DNA from: Blautia pseudococcoides | GTDB lineage: Bacteria > Bacillota > Clostridia > Lachnospirales > Lachnospiraceae | Reading direction: 5' to 3' | DNA: 64,000 bases | Assembly: GCF_001689125.2 (NCBI RefSeq) | Contig: NZ_CP015405.2 | Span: 1,269,001 to 1,333,000, forward strand | In this document: piece after piece, positions 43,510-51,975 of the stretch | Position numbering within the stretch: position 1 is the stretch's first letter | How the letters are laid out: each line of letters begins with the position of its first letter | Notes under the pieces: model-generated | What the model was told of the DNA's origin: nothing | Databases searched by the model: none | The model's input: only the letters and a program-made list of their open reading frames with translations | Translations under genes and position numbers: made by a program

Positions 43510-45042
43510 ATGTTAGAGCAGATTGATTTAACAAAAGAGATGGGGAAAGAAGAGTACAAAGAAAAGATGGAGATTCTGGAAGGGACCCTTTCCCGCCTGC
43601 AGAGAGAATGCAGAGATTTGGGGATTCCGGTTATGATCCTTTTTGAAGGGTTCGGAGCAGCCGGAAAAGGAGTGCAGATCAATAAACTGATCCATCCGCT
43701 GGACCCAAGGGGATTTAAGGTTTTTGCCATCAAGCAGGAGTCCAAGGAGGAGCGCATGTATCCGTTTTTGTGGCGCTTCTGGACCAAGACACCGGAGAAG
43801 GGAAGAATCGCTATTTTTGATACAAGCTGGTACAGAAGAGTGTCCGTGGACCGGTTTGAGGAAAAACTCTCACCGGAAGAGCTTATGTATGCCTACCAGG
43901 AAATCAATACATTTGAGAAAACTCTGACAGACGACGGTGCGGTACTGATAAAATTCTTTATGCATATCAGCAGAAAGGAGCAGAAGAGGCGTTTTGACAA
44001 GCTTCTGGATAATAAGGAGACAGCCTGGAGAGTCAGCAAGGCAGATTTAAACCGCAACGAGGAATATGGCACTTACAAAGCCATGCTGGAGGAAATGCTG
44101 GAAAAGACTGAGACGGAGTGTGCCCCGTGGACTATCATTGAGGCCATGGACCGCCGTTTTGCCACTGTGAAGATCCTCTCCTCCGTGATTGACAGCCTAT
44201 CGGAAAAAATAGAGGAGGTCAAAGCAGAAAAACTGGCAAAAGAAGAGAGAAAGAAAGTGGAAGCGGGGGCCGAAACAGAGACAAAAGAGTATGAGCCTCT
44301 CCCCAAAAAGGTTCTGGAATCCTCCACTTTAAGCAAAGCGGACCTGACGCTGGCCTATACAAAGGAAGAGTACAAGAAGAAATTAAAAGACTTACAGGAC
44401 CGCATGGCGATCCTCCACAGCGAGCTGTACAGCCGCAGGATCCCTGTGGTACTTGGATTTGAGGGCTGGGACGCGGGAGGCAAAGGCGGTGCCATCAAAC
44501 GTCTTACAGAAGCCATGGACCCAAGAGGATATGTGGTGAATCCCACGGCGGCGCCGTCTGTTGTGGAGAAGAATCATCATTACCTGTGGCGGTTCTGGAA
44601 GGACATGCCAAAGGCAGGCCATGTTGCCATATTTGACCGTACCTGGTACGGAAGAGTCATGGTGGAACGGATTGAGGGATTCTGCACAAAGGAAGAGTGG
44701 CAGCGGGCCTATAAAGAGATTAATGATATGGAAGCCCATCTGGCCCATTCAGGAGCTATTGTACTGAAGTTCTGGATGCACATTGATAAGGACGAGCAGG
44801 AGCGCAGATTTAAAGAGCGCATGGAAAATCCGGAAAAACAGTGGAAGATCACGGATGAAGACTGGAGAAACCGGGAAAAATGGGACCAGTACGAGGAGGC
44901 AGTCAATGAGATGGTCATCCGGACATCAACCTCCTACGCACCATGGATCATCGTGGAGGGCAATGACAAGTATTATGCCCGCGTCAAGGTGCTGGAATCT
45001 GTTGTAAATGCAATTGAGAGAAGGCTGAAGGAATCCAAATAA
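43510..45042 (+). CDS. pap: Polyphosphate:AMP phosphotransferase (two-domain PPK2, class II)
   Basis: Uses polyphosphate to convert AMP to ADP. The ATG at 43510 follows GGAGGAGG; the frame is open earlier only across that site. The 510-aa protein holds two PPK2 domains. Domain 1 (about 10-240) has Walker A FEGFGAAGKGVQINK, and domain 2 (about 285-510) has FEGWDAGGKGGAIKR, each followed by a Walker B (IAIFDTSWYRR and VAIFDRTWYGR) and a RFWxxxP lid. Two-domain PPK2 proteins are the class II type. Domain 1 deviates more from the catalytic consensus, as in other class II enzymes where the C domain is the active one. Confidence 0.93.
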   Translation: MLEQIDLTKEMGKEEYKEKMEILEGTLSRLQRECRDLGIPVMILFEGFGAAGKGVQINKLIHPLDPRGFKVFAIKQESKEERMYPFLWRFWTKTPEKGRIAIFDTSWYRRVSVDRFEEKLSPEELMYAYQEINTFEKTLTDDGAVLIKFFMHISRKEQKRRFDKLLDNKETAWRVSKADLNRNEEYGTYKAMLEEMLEKTETECAPWTIIEAMDRRFATVKILSSVIDSLSEKIEEVKAEKLAKEERKKVEAGAETETKEYEPLPKKVLESSTLSKADLTLAYTKEEYKKKLKDLQDRMAILHSELYSRRIPVVLGFEGWDAGGKGGAIKRLTEAMDPRGYVVNPTAAPSVVEKNHHYLWRFWKDMPKAGHVAIFDRTWYGRVMVERIEGFCTKEEWQRAYKEINDMEAHLAHSGAIVLKFWMHIDKDEQERRFKERMENPEKQWKITDEDWRNREKWDQYEEAVNEMVIRTSTSYAPWIIVEGNDKYYARVKVLESVVNAIERRLKESK

Positions 45043-45054
45043 GGATGGAAATTT

Positions 45055-45393
45055 ATGTTAAACTGGTATAAGAATCTGTATGTTGGCGATAATGCAAAAA
45101 AGAAACAAAAAAAGCTGATACGGAAGATCGATCAGGGTGCAGGGGTCATTGATGTTTATCTTGTGACCCTTGCTGTCAACCCGGCTAATTCACTGGAAAT
45201 AATTTCTGCCAATTATTTGCTGCAGAAACCAGTCAGGAGAAACTGTCCCATGATCGTGGGACTCTGCTCGGGATATTATGAGGCTGTGGACCTGGTGGAA
45301 CAGATTGCAAAAGAAGTCTATGAGGATACAGGCGCTATGGATATCCGCGGCTGGCTCCTTGAAAAGACAGCCCGGGAGAAAAAAAGAGACTGA
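45055..45393 (+). CDS. Small conserved protein of unknown function
   Basis: A 112-aa protein that I cannot name. It starts MLNWYKNLYVGDNAKKKQKK, a basic, soluble-looking N-terminus. A hydrophobic core follows (GVIDVYLVTLAVNPANSLEI) and the segment PMIVGLCSGYYEAVDLVEQIAKEVYEDTG near residues 65-93. No signal peptide or metal motif is seen. It lies 12 bases after the phosphotransferase and 11 before the DUF2953 gene, so it shares their transcript. Confidence 0.7.
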   Translation: MLNWYKNLYVGDNAKKKQKKLIRKIDQGAGVIDVYLVTLAVNPANSLEIISANYLLQKPVRRNCPMIVGLCSGYYEAVDLVEQIAKEVYEDTGAMDIRGWLLEKTAREKKRD

Positions 45394-45404
45394 CAGGTGG
45401 GAAG

Positions 45405-46460
45405 ATGATGCTGATACATATAATTTTGGGTATACTAAAAATAATCGGAATTCTGCTGCTGGTAATTTTGTGTCTGCTTCTTCTCCTTCTGCTGTCACTG
45501 GTCTTTGTGCCCGTGCGATATTATGGAAGCGCTTACCGGGAGGACGGGGAGTATGAGGCAAAAGTGAAGATATCCTGGCTGTTTCATCTGGTCTTTGTCA
45601 CAGGCAGATATGGTTCCGAGACGGAGGGAATACAGCTTTCCATTCGTTTTCTGGGAATACCCGTGGATGTGGTATTGAAAAAAATTGCTGCCTGGAGCCA
45701 GAAGAGGCAGAAGAAAAAGTCAAAGAAAAAGTCAAAGAAAAAGCCTGAGCTTACCACAGCGGAGGAGAAAAAAACCGCTGTACCGGAGAAGGAAGGAACA
45801 GAAGAACAAAAAGCACTTTTGGACAAAGGAAAGGAAACTGCAGAGCAGGCGGAAGCAGTTTCGGAACAGCCGCGCAGCGTTAAACAGGCACTGTTGGAAA
45901 CAAAAGAGCAGGCCGGCCAAAATGCCAAAGCGGCAACGGTAAAGCAAAAGGAAGAGCCAAAGCCAAAGCGGAATCCCCTGGACAAGATTCGCAGAATTTT
46001 CGCGAAAACTGCAGAGATCCTTAAAAAAATCTTTGCTCTTCCCGGAAAGATCAAGGCGGCTTTTGTAAATTTTAGGCGGACAGCCAAAGAAATTTATGGT
46101 AAAATAAAGCAGGGAAAGGAATTACTTTCTTCAGAATCCTTTTTAGGAGTAAAGACTCTGATCTTTGGAGAACTGGGCACCCTTATGGGACATGTACGGC
46201 CCAGGAAATTAAAGGGGGATATCTATTTTGGATTTGATGACCCGGCTCTTACAGGGCAGGTGCTTGCAGCGGCCAGTATCTTCTATCCGTTTTACGGAAG
46301 GGGATTTTCCCTCCATCCTTATTTTGACAGAGTTATATTGGAAGGAAGGGCTCAGATCTGGGGAAGAATGTACGGTGTGATATTTGTCCGTACAGTCTGG
46401 AGACTGTTCCGGGATTCCAATGTAAAGGAATTGAGAAAAAAATTCAGGAAAGACAAGTAA
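45405..46460 (+). CDS. DUF2953-domain membrane protein (YtfI-like)
   Basis: A 351-aa protein. One N-terminal membrane helix (ILKIIGILLLVILCLLLLLLL) is followed by the start of DUF2953 (PVRYYGSAYREDGEYEAKVKISWLFHLV). A Lys/Glu/Ala-rich low-complexity insert covers about residues 105-190. The DUF2953 domain then resumes to the end (TLMGHVRPRKLKGDIYFGFDDPALTGQVL). In Bacillus this family (YtfI) precedes ytfJ, and the GerW/YtfJ gene follows here too, which supports a sporulation link. The poly-Lys region is encoded by short AAG/AAA repeats. Confidence 0.82.
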   Translation: MMLIHIILGILKIIGILLLVILCLLLLLLLSLVFVPVRYYGSAYREDGEYEAKVKISWLFHLVFVTGRYGSETEGIQLSIRFLGIPVDVVLKKIAAWSQKRQKKKSKKKSKKKPELTTAEEKKTAVPEKEGTEEQKALLDKGKETAEQAEAVSEQPRSVKQALLETKEQAGQNAKAATVKQKEEPKPKRNPLDKIRRIFAKTAEILKKIFALPGKIKAAFVNFRRTAKEIYGKIKQGKELLSSESFLGVKTLIFGELGTLMGHVRPRKLKGDIYFGFDDPALTGQVLAAASIFYPFYGRGFSLHPYFDRVILEGRAQIWGRMYGVIFVRTVWRLFRDSNVKELRKKFRKDK

Positions 46461-46521
46461 CGCCTTCCGGGTCCAAATGCCTGGAATGTGAAAGAAAATA
46501 AACAATAAGGAGGAAACAACT

Positions 46522-46956
46522 ATGGCTTCAGATAATAGTTTCAAGACAACGGTGGATTCCCTCTTCAAGGGAATGGACAGCTTTATCACCACCAAAACAG
46601 TGGTAGGTGAGGCGATCACGGTGGGGGATACCATTATCCTTCCACTGATCGACGTATCCTTTGGCGTGGCTGCAGGGGCATTTGCGGATGACAAGAAGAA
46701 CAACGGCGGCGGAGGTATGGGCGGCAAGGTTTCCCCAAGTGCGGTGCTGGTGATCTCCAATGGCAGTACAAAGCTGGTCAATGTAAAGAATCAGGACGGC
46801 ATTACCAAGATCCTGGATATGGTCCCTGATTTTGTGAATAAATTCACGGATGGTAAAAAAGTGGAAGTGGCTGCTGCAAAAGAGCCTGCAAAGAAAACGG
46901 GATTTGAGAAGAAAGAGGCAGAGGAAGCCAAAGAAGAAGACAAAACAGAAGAGTAA
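46522..46956 (+). CDS. gerW: GerW-family sporulation protein (YtfJ)
   Basis: A 144-aa spore protein; the Bacillus homologue is needed for lysozyme-sensitive germination. The GerW domain has TKTVVGEAITVGDTIILPLIDVSFGVAAGAF at about residues 25-55, the Gly-rich loop NNGGGGMGGKVSPSAVLVI and KILDMVPDFVNKF. The C-terminal ~30 residues are a charged Lys/Glu tail. AAGGAGG precedes the ATG. Its presence is good evidence that the host forms endospores. Confidence 0.93.
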   Translation: MASDNSFKTTVDSLFKGMDSFITTKTVVGEAITVGDTIILPLIDVSFGVAAGAFADDKKNNGGGGMGGKVSPSAVLVISNGSTKLVNVKNQDGITKILDMVPDFVNKFTDGKKVEVAAAKEPAKKTGFEKKEAEEAKEEDKTEE

Positions 46957-46975
46957 AGAGGATACCGCACATAAA

Positions 46976-47007
46976 AAAGCCGCCGGGAAGTCATTCATGG
47001 CGGCTTT
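46976..47007 (+). terminator. Terminator after gerW
   Basis: AAAGCCGCC (46976-46984) and GGCGGCTTT (46999-47007) form a perfect 9-bp stem 20 bases after the stop, with a 14-base loop and only a weak T tail. Confidence 0.75.
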
Positions 47008-47051
47008 GTGCATATATTAAAGTAAACAGGCAAAAGGAGAAACAGAGAACT

Positions 47052-47189
47052 GTGCAGAGACTCATTGGATTTTTACTTTTTTGGATTGGAGTAGGGCTGT
47101 TTCTTGCCTTGATCTTTCCAAAAAGCTTCCTTATGGTATTACTTGCGGCACTCTGTATGCTGGTAGGGTATAATCTTTTCTGCTGCTGA
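47052..47189 (+). CDS. Small membrane peptide ending in FCC (45 codons)
   Basis: A GTG-initiated frame of 45 codons, mostly hydrophobic. It begins QRLIGFLLFWIGVGLFLALI after the start residue, continues through FPKSF and a second hydrophobic stretch (LMVLLAALCMLVGYNLF), and ends CC. This suggests a two-pass mini-protein with a turn at PKS. AGGAG lies 13 nt upstream of the GTG, a longer gap than usual. I recall similar short peptides ending GYNLFCC in other clostridia, but could not check. It lies between gerW and rpmB and has no obvious own promoter. Confidence 0.55.
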   Translation: MQRLIGFLLFWIGVGLFLALIFPKSFLMVLLAALCMLVGYNLFCC

Positions 47190-47213
47190 ATGAAATAGAA
47201 GATAGAAGAGGAC

Positions 47214-47242
47214 AAAAAAAGACCTTGTCTCATCGGACAAGG
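47214..47242 (-). terminator. Terminator of rpmB (minus strand)
   Basis: CCTTGTC (47223-47229) and GACAAGG (47236-47242) form the stem; on the minus strand it is followed by TCTTTTTTT, ideal for intrinsic termination. Confidence 0.85.
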
Positions 47243-47256
47243 CCTTTCCTCATTCT

Positions 47257-47445
47257 TTACGCTCTCTCCACTTTACCGCTTCTTAAGCAGGAAGTACAAA
47301 CATACATTTTCTTTGCAGCACCGTTTGCTGTTTTTACTTTAACAGATTTGATGTTGGATTTCCACATCTTGTTTGATCTTCTATGGGAATGGCTCACGTT
47401 GTTCCCGAAATGAGCACCTTTTTCACAAATTGCACACTTTGCCAT
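47257..47445 (-). CDS. rpmB: Large ribosomal subunit protein bL28
   Basis: A 62-aa ribosomal protein. It has HFGNNVSHSHRRSNKMWKSNI, the core of L28. Two cysteine pairs (Cys4/Cys7 and YVCTSC near 50) mark the zinc-binding form. AAGGAGGTG sits before the ATG on the minus strand. It is divergent from the Asp23/YloV/recG unit, the same neighbours as in Bacillus (rpmB-yloU-yloV-recG), though there rpmB is also divergent. Confidence 0.97.
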   Translation of the reverse strand: MAKCAICEKGAHFGNNVSHSHRRSNKMWKSNIKSVKVKTANGAAKKMYVCTSCLRSGKVERA

Positions 47446-47501
47446 GGTAGCACCTCCTTAACATAGAATAAGTCCGTGTATACAAACTCACAACAATAGT
47501 T

Positions 47502-47530
47502 ATTTTAACAGAAGATAAGAGGATTTGCAA
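47502..47530 (-). promoter_or_regulatory. Promoter of rpmB (minus strand)
   Basis: On the minus strand TTGCAA (47530-47525), a 17-nt spacer and TAAAAT (47507-47502). Start expected near 47495, leaving a leader of about 50 nt. Confidence 0.6.
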
Positions 47531-47662
47531 GCGAAAATATAAAAATTTTAAATTAATATTTCGTTTTTGGGAAAGATATGTTAGAATGGTTCTATGAAAA
47601 AGCGGCTGCCCGGGGAATATGCGAAGCAGCGGCCAAGAAAAAAGCTATGGAGGTGTCCGTGC

Positions 47663-48019
47663 ATGGATGGACTTGTTGATACAGGATTAGGTAAAATAAT
47701 GATTGATACGGATGTCATCGCTACTTATGCGGGAAGCGTGGCAGTCGAATGTTTTGGAATCGTAGGCATGGCGGCGGTCAGTATGAAAGACGGGCTTGTT
47801 AAGCTCCTGAAGAAAGACAGCCTGAAGCATGGAATCAATGTCATCATCACCGATAATAAAATCACTCTGGAATTTCACGTGATCGTAGCGTACGGCGTGA
47901 GTATCTCTGCCGTGTCCGACAATCTCATCAGCAATGTGAAATACCGGGTGGAGGAATTTACCGGTTTGACTATAGAGAAGATCAATATCCTTGTAGAGGG
48001 CGTAAGAGTAATCGATTAA
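47663..48019 (+). CDS. Asp23/Gls24 family envelope-stress protein (YloU-like)
   Basis: A 118-aa Asp23-domain protein. ATG 47663 follows TGGAGGTG; the frame opens earlier at 47594 but without a ribosome site. Family segments are GKIMIDTDVIATYAGSVAVECFGIVGMA near the N-terminus and VAYGVSISAVSDNLISNVKYRVEEFTGL near 80-108. These proteins bind membranes through partners and respond to cell-wall stress. The next gene (YloV/FakA-like) is its conserved neighbour. Confidence 0.93.
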   Translation: MDGLVDTGLGKIMIDTDVIATYAGSVAVECFGIVGMAAVSMKDGLVKLLKKDSLKHGINVIITDNKITLEFHVIVAYGVSISAVSDNLISNVKYRVEEFTGLTIEKINILVEGVRVID

Positions 48020-48037
48020 TTAAGGAGGAAACTTGTT

Positions 48038-49687
48038 TTGAATACCAATACCGTTGACGCTAAGATGCTTGGCAGGATGTTTCTGGCTGGTGCCAAAAAT
48101 CTGGAAGCTAAGAAAGAATGGATTAATGAACTGAATGTGTTCCCTGTACCGGATGGTGATACGGGAACGAATATGACGCTGACAATTCTGTCTGCTGCTT
48201 CCGAAGTAAGTGCTCTTGAGGATCCGACCATGAAGACACTGGCAAAAGCCATCTCTTCCGGTTCTCTGCGCGGGGCAAGAGGAAACTCAGGCGTTATCCT
48301 TTCTCAGCTTCTGAGGGGTTTTACAAAAACCATTGAACATTACGATACCGTGGATGCTCCTGTATTTGCGAAAGCATTTGAAAAAGGTGTGGAAACCGCC
48401 TATAAAGCTGTTATGAAGCCAAAGGAAGGAACCATCCTGACAGTAGCCAGAGGCGCGGCTGACAAGGCCCTGGAGATCGCGGAGGACTGCAGTGATCTTG
48501 GGAGTTTCTTCACAGATGTCATTGCCCATGCAGAACATGTGCTCTCCAGAACACCGGACATGCTTCCGGTCCTCAAAGAGGCGGGTGTTGTGGATTCCGG
48601 CGGTCAGGGACTTGTAGAGGTTCTCAAAGGTGCTTTTGACGGCTATCTGGGCAAAGAAATTGATATGAATTTTGAGAAGCCCAAATCCTCAGGCATGAGC
48701 AAACCGGTATCCGCAAAGGAGAGTAATATCAAATTCGGTTACTGTACAGAATTCATTATTATGCTGGAGAAGGCATTTCCGGAAAAAGAGGAACAAGCTT
48801 TCAAGGAGTTTCTTATGTCTATAGGAGATTCCCTGGTAGTTGTGGCAGATGATGAAATCGTTAAGGTGCATGTACATACCAATGATCCTGGTATGGCAAT
48901 CCAGAAAGCCCTGACCTATGGCCAGCTCTCCAATATGAAAATAGATAACATGCGTCTGGAACACCATGAAAAGGTGATCAAAGAGGCAGAAAAGCTGGCA
49001 GCACAGCAGAGGGAATCCGTGCCGGAAAAAGAAGTGGGATTTATCTCTGTATCGGTAGGGGACGGCATGGGAGATATCTTCCGTGATCTGGGCGCCGATT
49101 ATCTCATAGAGGGCGGACAGACTATGAACCCAAGTACAGAGGATATGCTGAAAGCCATTGAGCAGGTACATGCCAAGAATATATTTGTGTTCCCAAACAA
49201 TAAAAATATTATTCTGGCAGCAAATCAGGCAAGGGATTTGACAGAGGATAAGAATATCATTGTCATTCCAACCAAGACCATTCCCCAGGGGATCACGGCT
49301 CTGATCAATTATGTACCGGAGAAGACAGTGGAGCAGAACACGGAGGAGATGCTGCAGTGCATCGGTAATGTAAAGACCGGACAGGTCACTTATGCGGTGA
49401 GAGATACCAGGATTGATGATAAGGAAATCCGGCAGGGTGATATTATGGGAATCGGCGACCACGGTATTTTAGCTGTAGGCGAGGGCGTGGAAGGGATTAC
49501 CATGGAGACCATTGACGCTATGGTGGATGAAGATACAGAGATCATCAGCGTATATTACGGTTCCGATGTGAACAGGGAGGACGCCCAGCGTCTGGGTGAG
49601 AAGCTGGAGGAGCGTTATCCGGATTTTGATGTGGAAGTAAATAACGGCGGTCAGCCGATTTATTATTATGTGGTATCCGTGGAATAA
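48038..49687 (+). CDS. DAK2-domain protein YloV (FakA-like fatty acid kinase)
   Basis: A 549-aa protein, TTG start at 48038, 9 nt after AAGGAGG. Residues about 1-200 are a DhaK/DAK2-type ATP-binding domain: NELNVFPVPDGDTGTNMTLT and GARGNSGVILSQLLRGF hold the ATP/Mg-binding Asp residues. The C-terminal ~330 residues are the DegV-like FakA domain. In Staphylococcus FakA with FakB phosphorylates exogenous fatty acids. A separate FakB is not in this window, so that role is inferred from the family. Confidence 0.9.
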   Translation: MNTNTVDAKMLGRMFLAGAKNLEAKKEWINELNVFPVPDGDTGTNMTLTILSAASEVSALEDPTMKTLAKAISSGSLRGARGNSGVILSQLLRGFTKTIEHYDTVDAPVFAKAFEKGVETAYKAVMKPKEGTILTVARGAADKALEIAEDCSDLGSFFTDVIAHAEHVLSRTPDMLPVLKEAGVVDSGGQGLVEVLKGAFDGYLGKEIDMNFEKPKSSGMSKPVSAKESNIKFGYCTEFIIMLEKAFPEKEEQAFKEFLMSIGDSLVVVADDEIVKVHVHTNDPGMAIQKALTYGQLSNMKIDNMRLEHHEKVIKEAEKLAAQQRESVPEKEVGFISVSVGDGMGDIFRDLGADYLIEGGQTMNPSTEDMLKAIEQVHAKNIFVFPNNKNIILAANQARDLTEDKNIIVIPTKTIPQGITALINYVPEKTVEQNTEEMLQCIGNVKTGQVTYAVRDTRIDDKEIRQGDIMGIGDHGILAVGEGVEGITMETIDAMVDEDTEIISVYYGSDVNREDAQRLGEKLEERYPDFDVEVNNGGQPIYYYVVSVE

Positions 49688-49692
49688 CCTGC

Positions 49693-49713
49693 GTGAAGGT
49701 ACTGAACAGTTAC
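49693..49713. repeat. Short repeat GTGAAGGTACTGAACAGTTAC
   Basis: This 21-base segment differs by one base from 51941-51961. Both occur within 40 bases after a stop codon and before the next gene. It lies a few bases before the terminator at 49719. Confidence 0.6.
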
Positions 49714-49718
49714 AGAAT

Positions 49719-49766
49719 AAGAGGTGTGGACGCGGCTTTAGCCTGCTGCGGAAACACCTCTTCTTT
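49719..49766 (+). terminator. Terminator after yloV
   Basis: AAGAGGTGT (49719-49727) and ACACCTCTT (49754-49762) form a 9-bp stem around an inner GC-rich hairpin, followed by CTTT. If it works, recG needs its own promoter in the next 100 bases. Confidence 0.65.
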
Positions 49767-49784
49767 ACACCAGGGGAAGGTTTT

Positions 49785-49815
49785 ATACGGTCAGTCCGGT
49801 AAATACGCGGACTTG
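49785..49815. repeat. Interspersed repeat of the ATACGGTCAGT type, second copy
   Basis: ATACGGTCAGTCCGGTAAAT and following bases match 14801-14831 at 26 of 31 positions by eye. It lies just before recG. Confidence 0.5.
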
Positions 49816-49865
49816 CCAAAGAGTTACGAAAGACAGCAGTGTCAGACAGGGATGGAGTAACAGAT

Positions 49866-51923
49866 ATGAGAGAAGCAGATGCAATCCGTTCCATCAAGGG
49901 AATTGGTGAGAAGACAGAAAAATTATTTGCGAAACTGGGGATACGAAGTGTGGGTGATCTGCTTAGATACTACCCCAGGGACTACGAAGAATATGCGCAG
50001 CCTGAGAGCATCCCAATGCTGAGGCCCGGGAAAAAGGCTGCTGTGGCCGGCAGGATAGCCGGAAAAGTTGGTGTGCGCAGTACAGGAAGGCTCACGGTGG
50101 TGACAGCTGTTCTGAAAGAGGAGGGAAAAAGCCTTTCCCTGACCTGGTATAACATGCCCTTTTTGAGAAATACCATATCCTCGGGAAGCTGCTACATATT
50201 TCGTGGAATGGTCACGGAAAAGAAAGGGCGCCTGACAATGGAGCACCCGGAGGTATTCACGCCTGAAAAGTACGGAGAGATGCTGCACACGCTGCATCCG
50301 GTTTACGGCCTGACCAAAGGACTTACGAATAAGCTGGTGGTCAAGACGGTACAGCAGGCTCTGGATGAGAAGGAGATCGTGCAGGAATATCTCCCGGAGG
50401 ATTTCCGCAGCCATTATCACTTGGCGGAATATAACTTTGCGGTTTCTGAAATCCATTTTCCAAGAGACAAAAAGAATATGCTTCTGGGCAGAAGAAGGCT
50501 GGTATTTGATGAATTTCTATTTTTCATACTGGCTGTACGCATGATGAAAGAAAAGACCCAGGATGCTGCCAGCCATTTTACCATGAAACCCGTTTGGGAG
50601 ACAGAGAATGTCATAGAGAACCTGCCCTACCCTCTGACCAATGCCCAGAGGCGTGTTTGGGGGGAGATCGAGAGGGATATGACAGGACATACCCTTATGT
50701 CCAGGCTGGTACAGGGTGATGTGGGAAGCGGAAAGACTATTATCGCATTTCTATCCATGATCCTGGCAGCTGTCAATGGATACCAGTCTGCGCTGATGGT
50801 TCCCACAGAGGTTTTGGCTGCCCAGCACTTTGAAGCGCTGAAAAAACTGTTAAAGGAGCAGGGACTGGCCTTTGAGCCGGTGCTGCTGACAGGTTCCTGT
50901 ACAGCAAAGGAAAAGCGGATGATTTACGAGCAGATATCTTGCGGGCAGGCGAAAATGGTGGTGGGCACCCACGCCCTGATCCAGGAGAAGGTACAGTACG
51001 AGAACCTGGCTCTGGTCGTGACGGATGAACAGCACCGCTTTGGTGTGAACCAGAGAGATGACTTGTCTAAAAAGGGGGAGAAGCCCCATGTTCTTGTCAT
51101 GAGTGCAACCCCCATACCCAGGACGCTGGCCATAATCCTGTACGGAGATTTGGATATTTCCGTCATTGACGAGCTTCCGGCAAGAAGACTGCCCATAAAA
51201 AACTGTGTGGTAGATATTTCTTACCGGCCAAAAGCATATGCTTTTATGGAGCGGGAGATTCAGGCCGGAAGACAGGTCTATGTCATCTGTCCCATGGTGG
51301 AGGAGAGTGAAGGGCTGGAAGCGGAAAATGTACTGGATTACACAGAGCGCCTGCGAAACATCATGCCTCCGGACATAAAGACAGAGCCACTTCACGGCAG
51401 AATGAAACCCGCTGACAAAAATAAGATCATGAGTGCCTTTGCTTCCGGTGAGATACAGATTCTGGTATCCACTACAGTGGTGGAGGTAGGTGTGAATGTT
51501 CCCAATGCCACAGTCATGATGGTGGAGAACGCGGAGCGATTCGGCCTGGCGCAGCTTCACCAGCTCAGAGGACGCGTAGGGCGCGGGGAACATCAGTCTT
51601 ACTGCATATTCATGCAGGGGCAGGACGCCCAGGAGACAAAGGAGCGTTTGGAGATTCTGGTAAAATCCAACGACGGCTTTGAAATCGCAGGGGAGGATCT
51701 GCGGCTCCGGGGACCGGGGGATCTGTTCGGAATCCGTCAGAGCGGAGATATGGAATTTGCTCTGGCTGATATATACCAGGATGCCCAGGTGTTGAAAGAG
51801 GCCAGTGAAGCGGGAGGAGCAATCCTGAAGCTGGACCCGGATTTATCACTGGAACAACACAGAAGGCTCAAGGCACGTCTTCTGGATTATGCGAAGGAAC
51901 GGCTGGAGCTGCCGGGACTATAG
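49866..51923 (+). CDS. recG: ATP-dependent DNA helicase RecG
   Basis: A 685-aa branched-DNA helicase that rescues stalled forks. ATG 49866 follows GGAG; an in-frame GTG at 49839 lacks a site. An N-terminal wedge/OB domain (about 1-230) precedes the helicase core: Walker A RLVQGDVGSGKTI near 275, DEQHRFG (DEAH-like motif II) near 390, SATPIPRTL (III), and motifs V-VI STTVVEVGVNVPNA and QLRGRVGRGEHQSYC. The C-terminal GEDLRLRGPGDLFGIRQSG is a RecG hallmark. The stop is 52 bases before the giant permease. Confidence 0.97.
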   Translation: MREADAIRSIKGIGEKTEKLFAKLGIRSVGDLLRYYPRDYEEYAQPESIPMLRPGKKAAVAGRIAGKVGVRSTGRLTVVTAVLKEEGKSLSLTWYNMPFLRNTISSGSCYIFRGMVTEKKGRLTMEHPEVFTPEKYGEMLHTLHPVYGLTKGLTNKLVVKTVQQALDEKEIVQEYLPEDFRSHYHLAEYNFAVSEIHFPRDKKNMLLGRRRLVFDEFLFFILAVRMMKEKTQDAASHFTMKPVWETENVIENLPYPLTNAQRRVWGEIERDMTGHTLMSRLVQGDVGSGKTIIAFLSMILAAVNGYQSALMVPTEVLAAQHFEALKKLLKEQGLAFEPVLLTGSCTAKEKRMIYEQISCGQAKMVVGTHALIQEKVQYENLALVVTDEQHRFGVNQRDDLSKKGEKPHVLVMSATPIPRTLAIILYGDLDISVIDELPARRLPIKNCVVDISYRPKAYAFMEREIQAGRQVYVICPMVEESEGLEAENVLDYTERLRNIMPPDIKTEPLHGRMKPADKNKIMSAFASGEIQILVSTTVVEVGVNVPNATVMMVENAERFGLAQLHQLRGRVGRGEHQSYCIFMQGQDAQETKERLEILVKSNDGFEIAGEDLRLRGPGDLFGIRQSGDMEFALADIYQDAQVLKEASEAGGAILKLDPDLSLEQHRRLKARLLDYAKERLELPGL

Positions 51924-51940
51924 AGAAAAGGTGCGTAACG

Positions 51941-51961
51941 GTGAAGATACTGAACAGTTAC
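51941..51961. repeat. Short repeat GTGAAGATACTGAACAGTTAC
   Basis: Twenty of 21 bases match 49693-49713. GTAAC just upstream (51935-51939) and GTTAC at its end form a small inverted repeat. It lies in the 52-base gap after recG, close to the ribosome site of the permease gene. Confidence 0.6.
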
Positions 51962-51975
51962 CAAGGTGTGACAGC

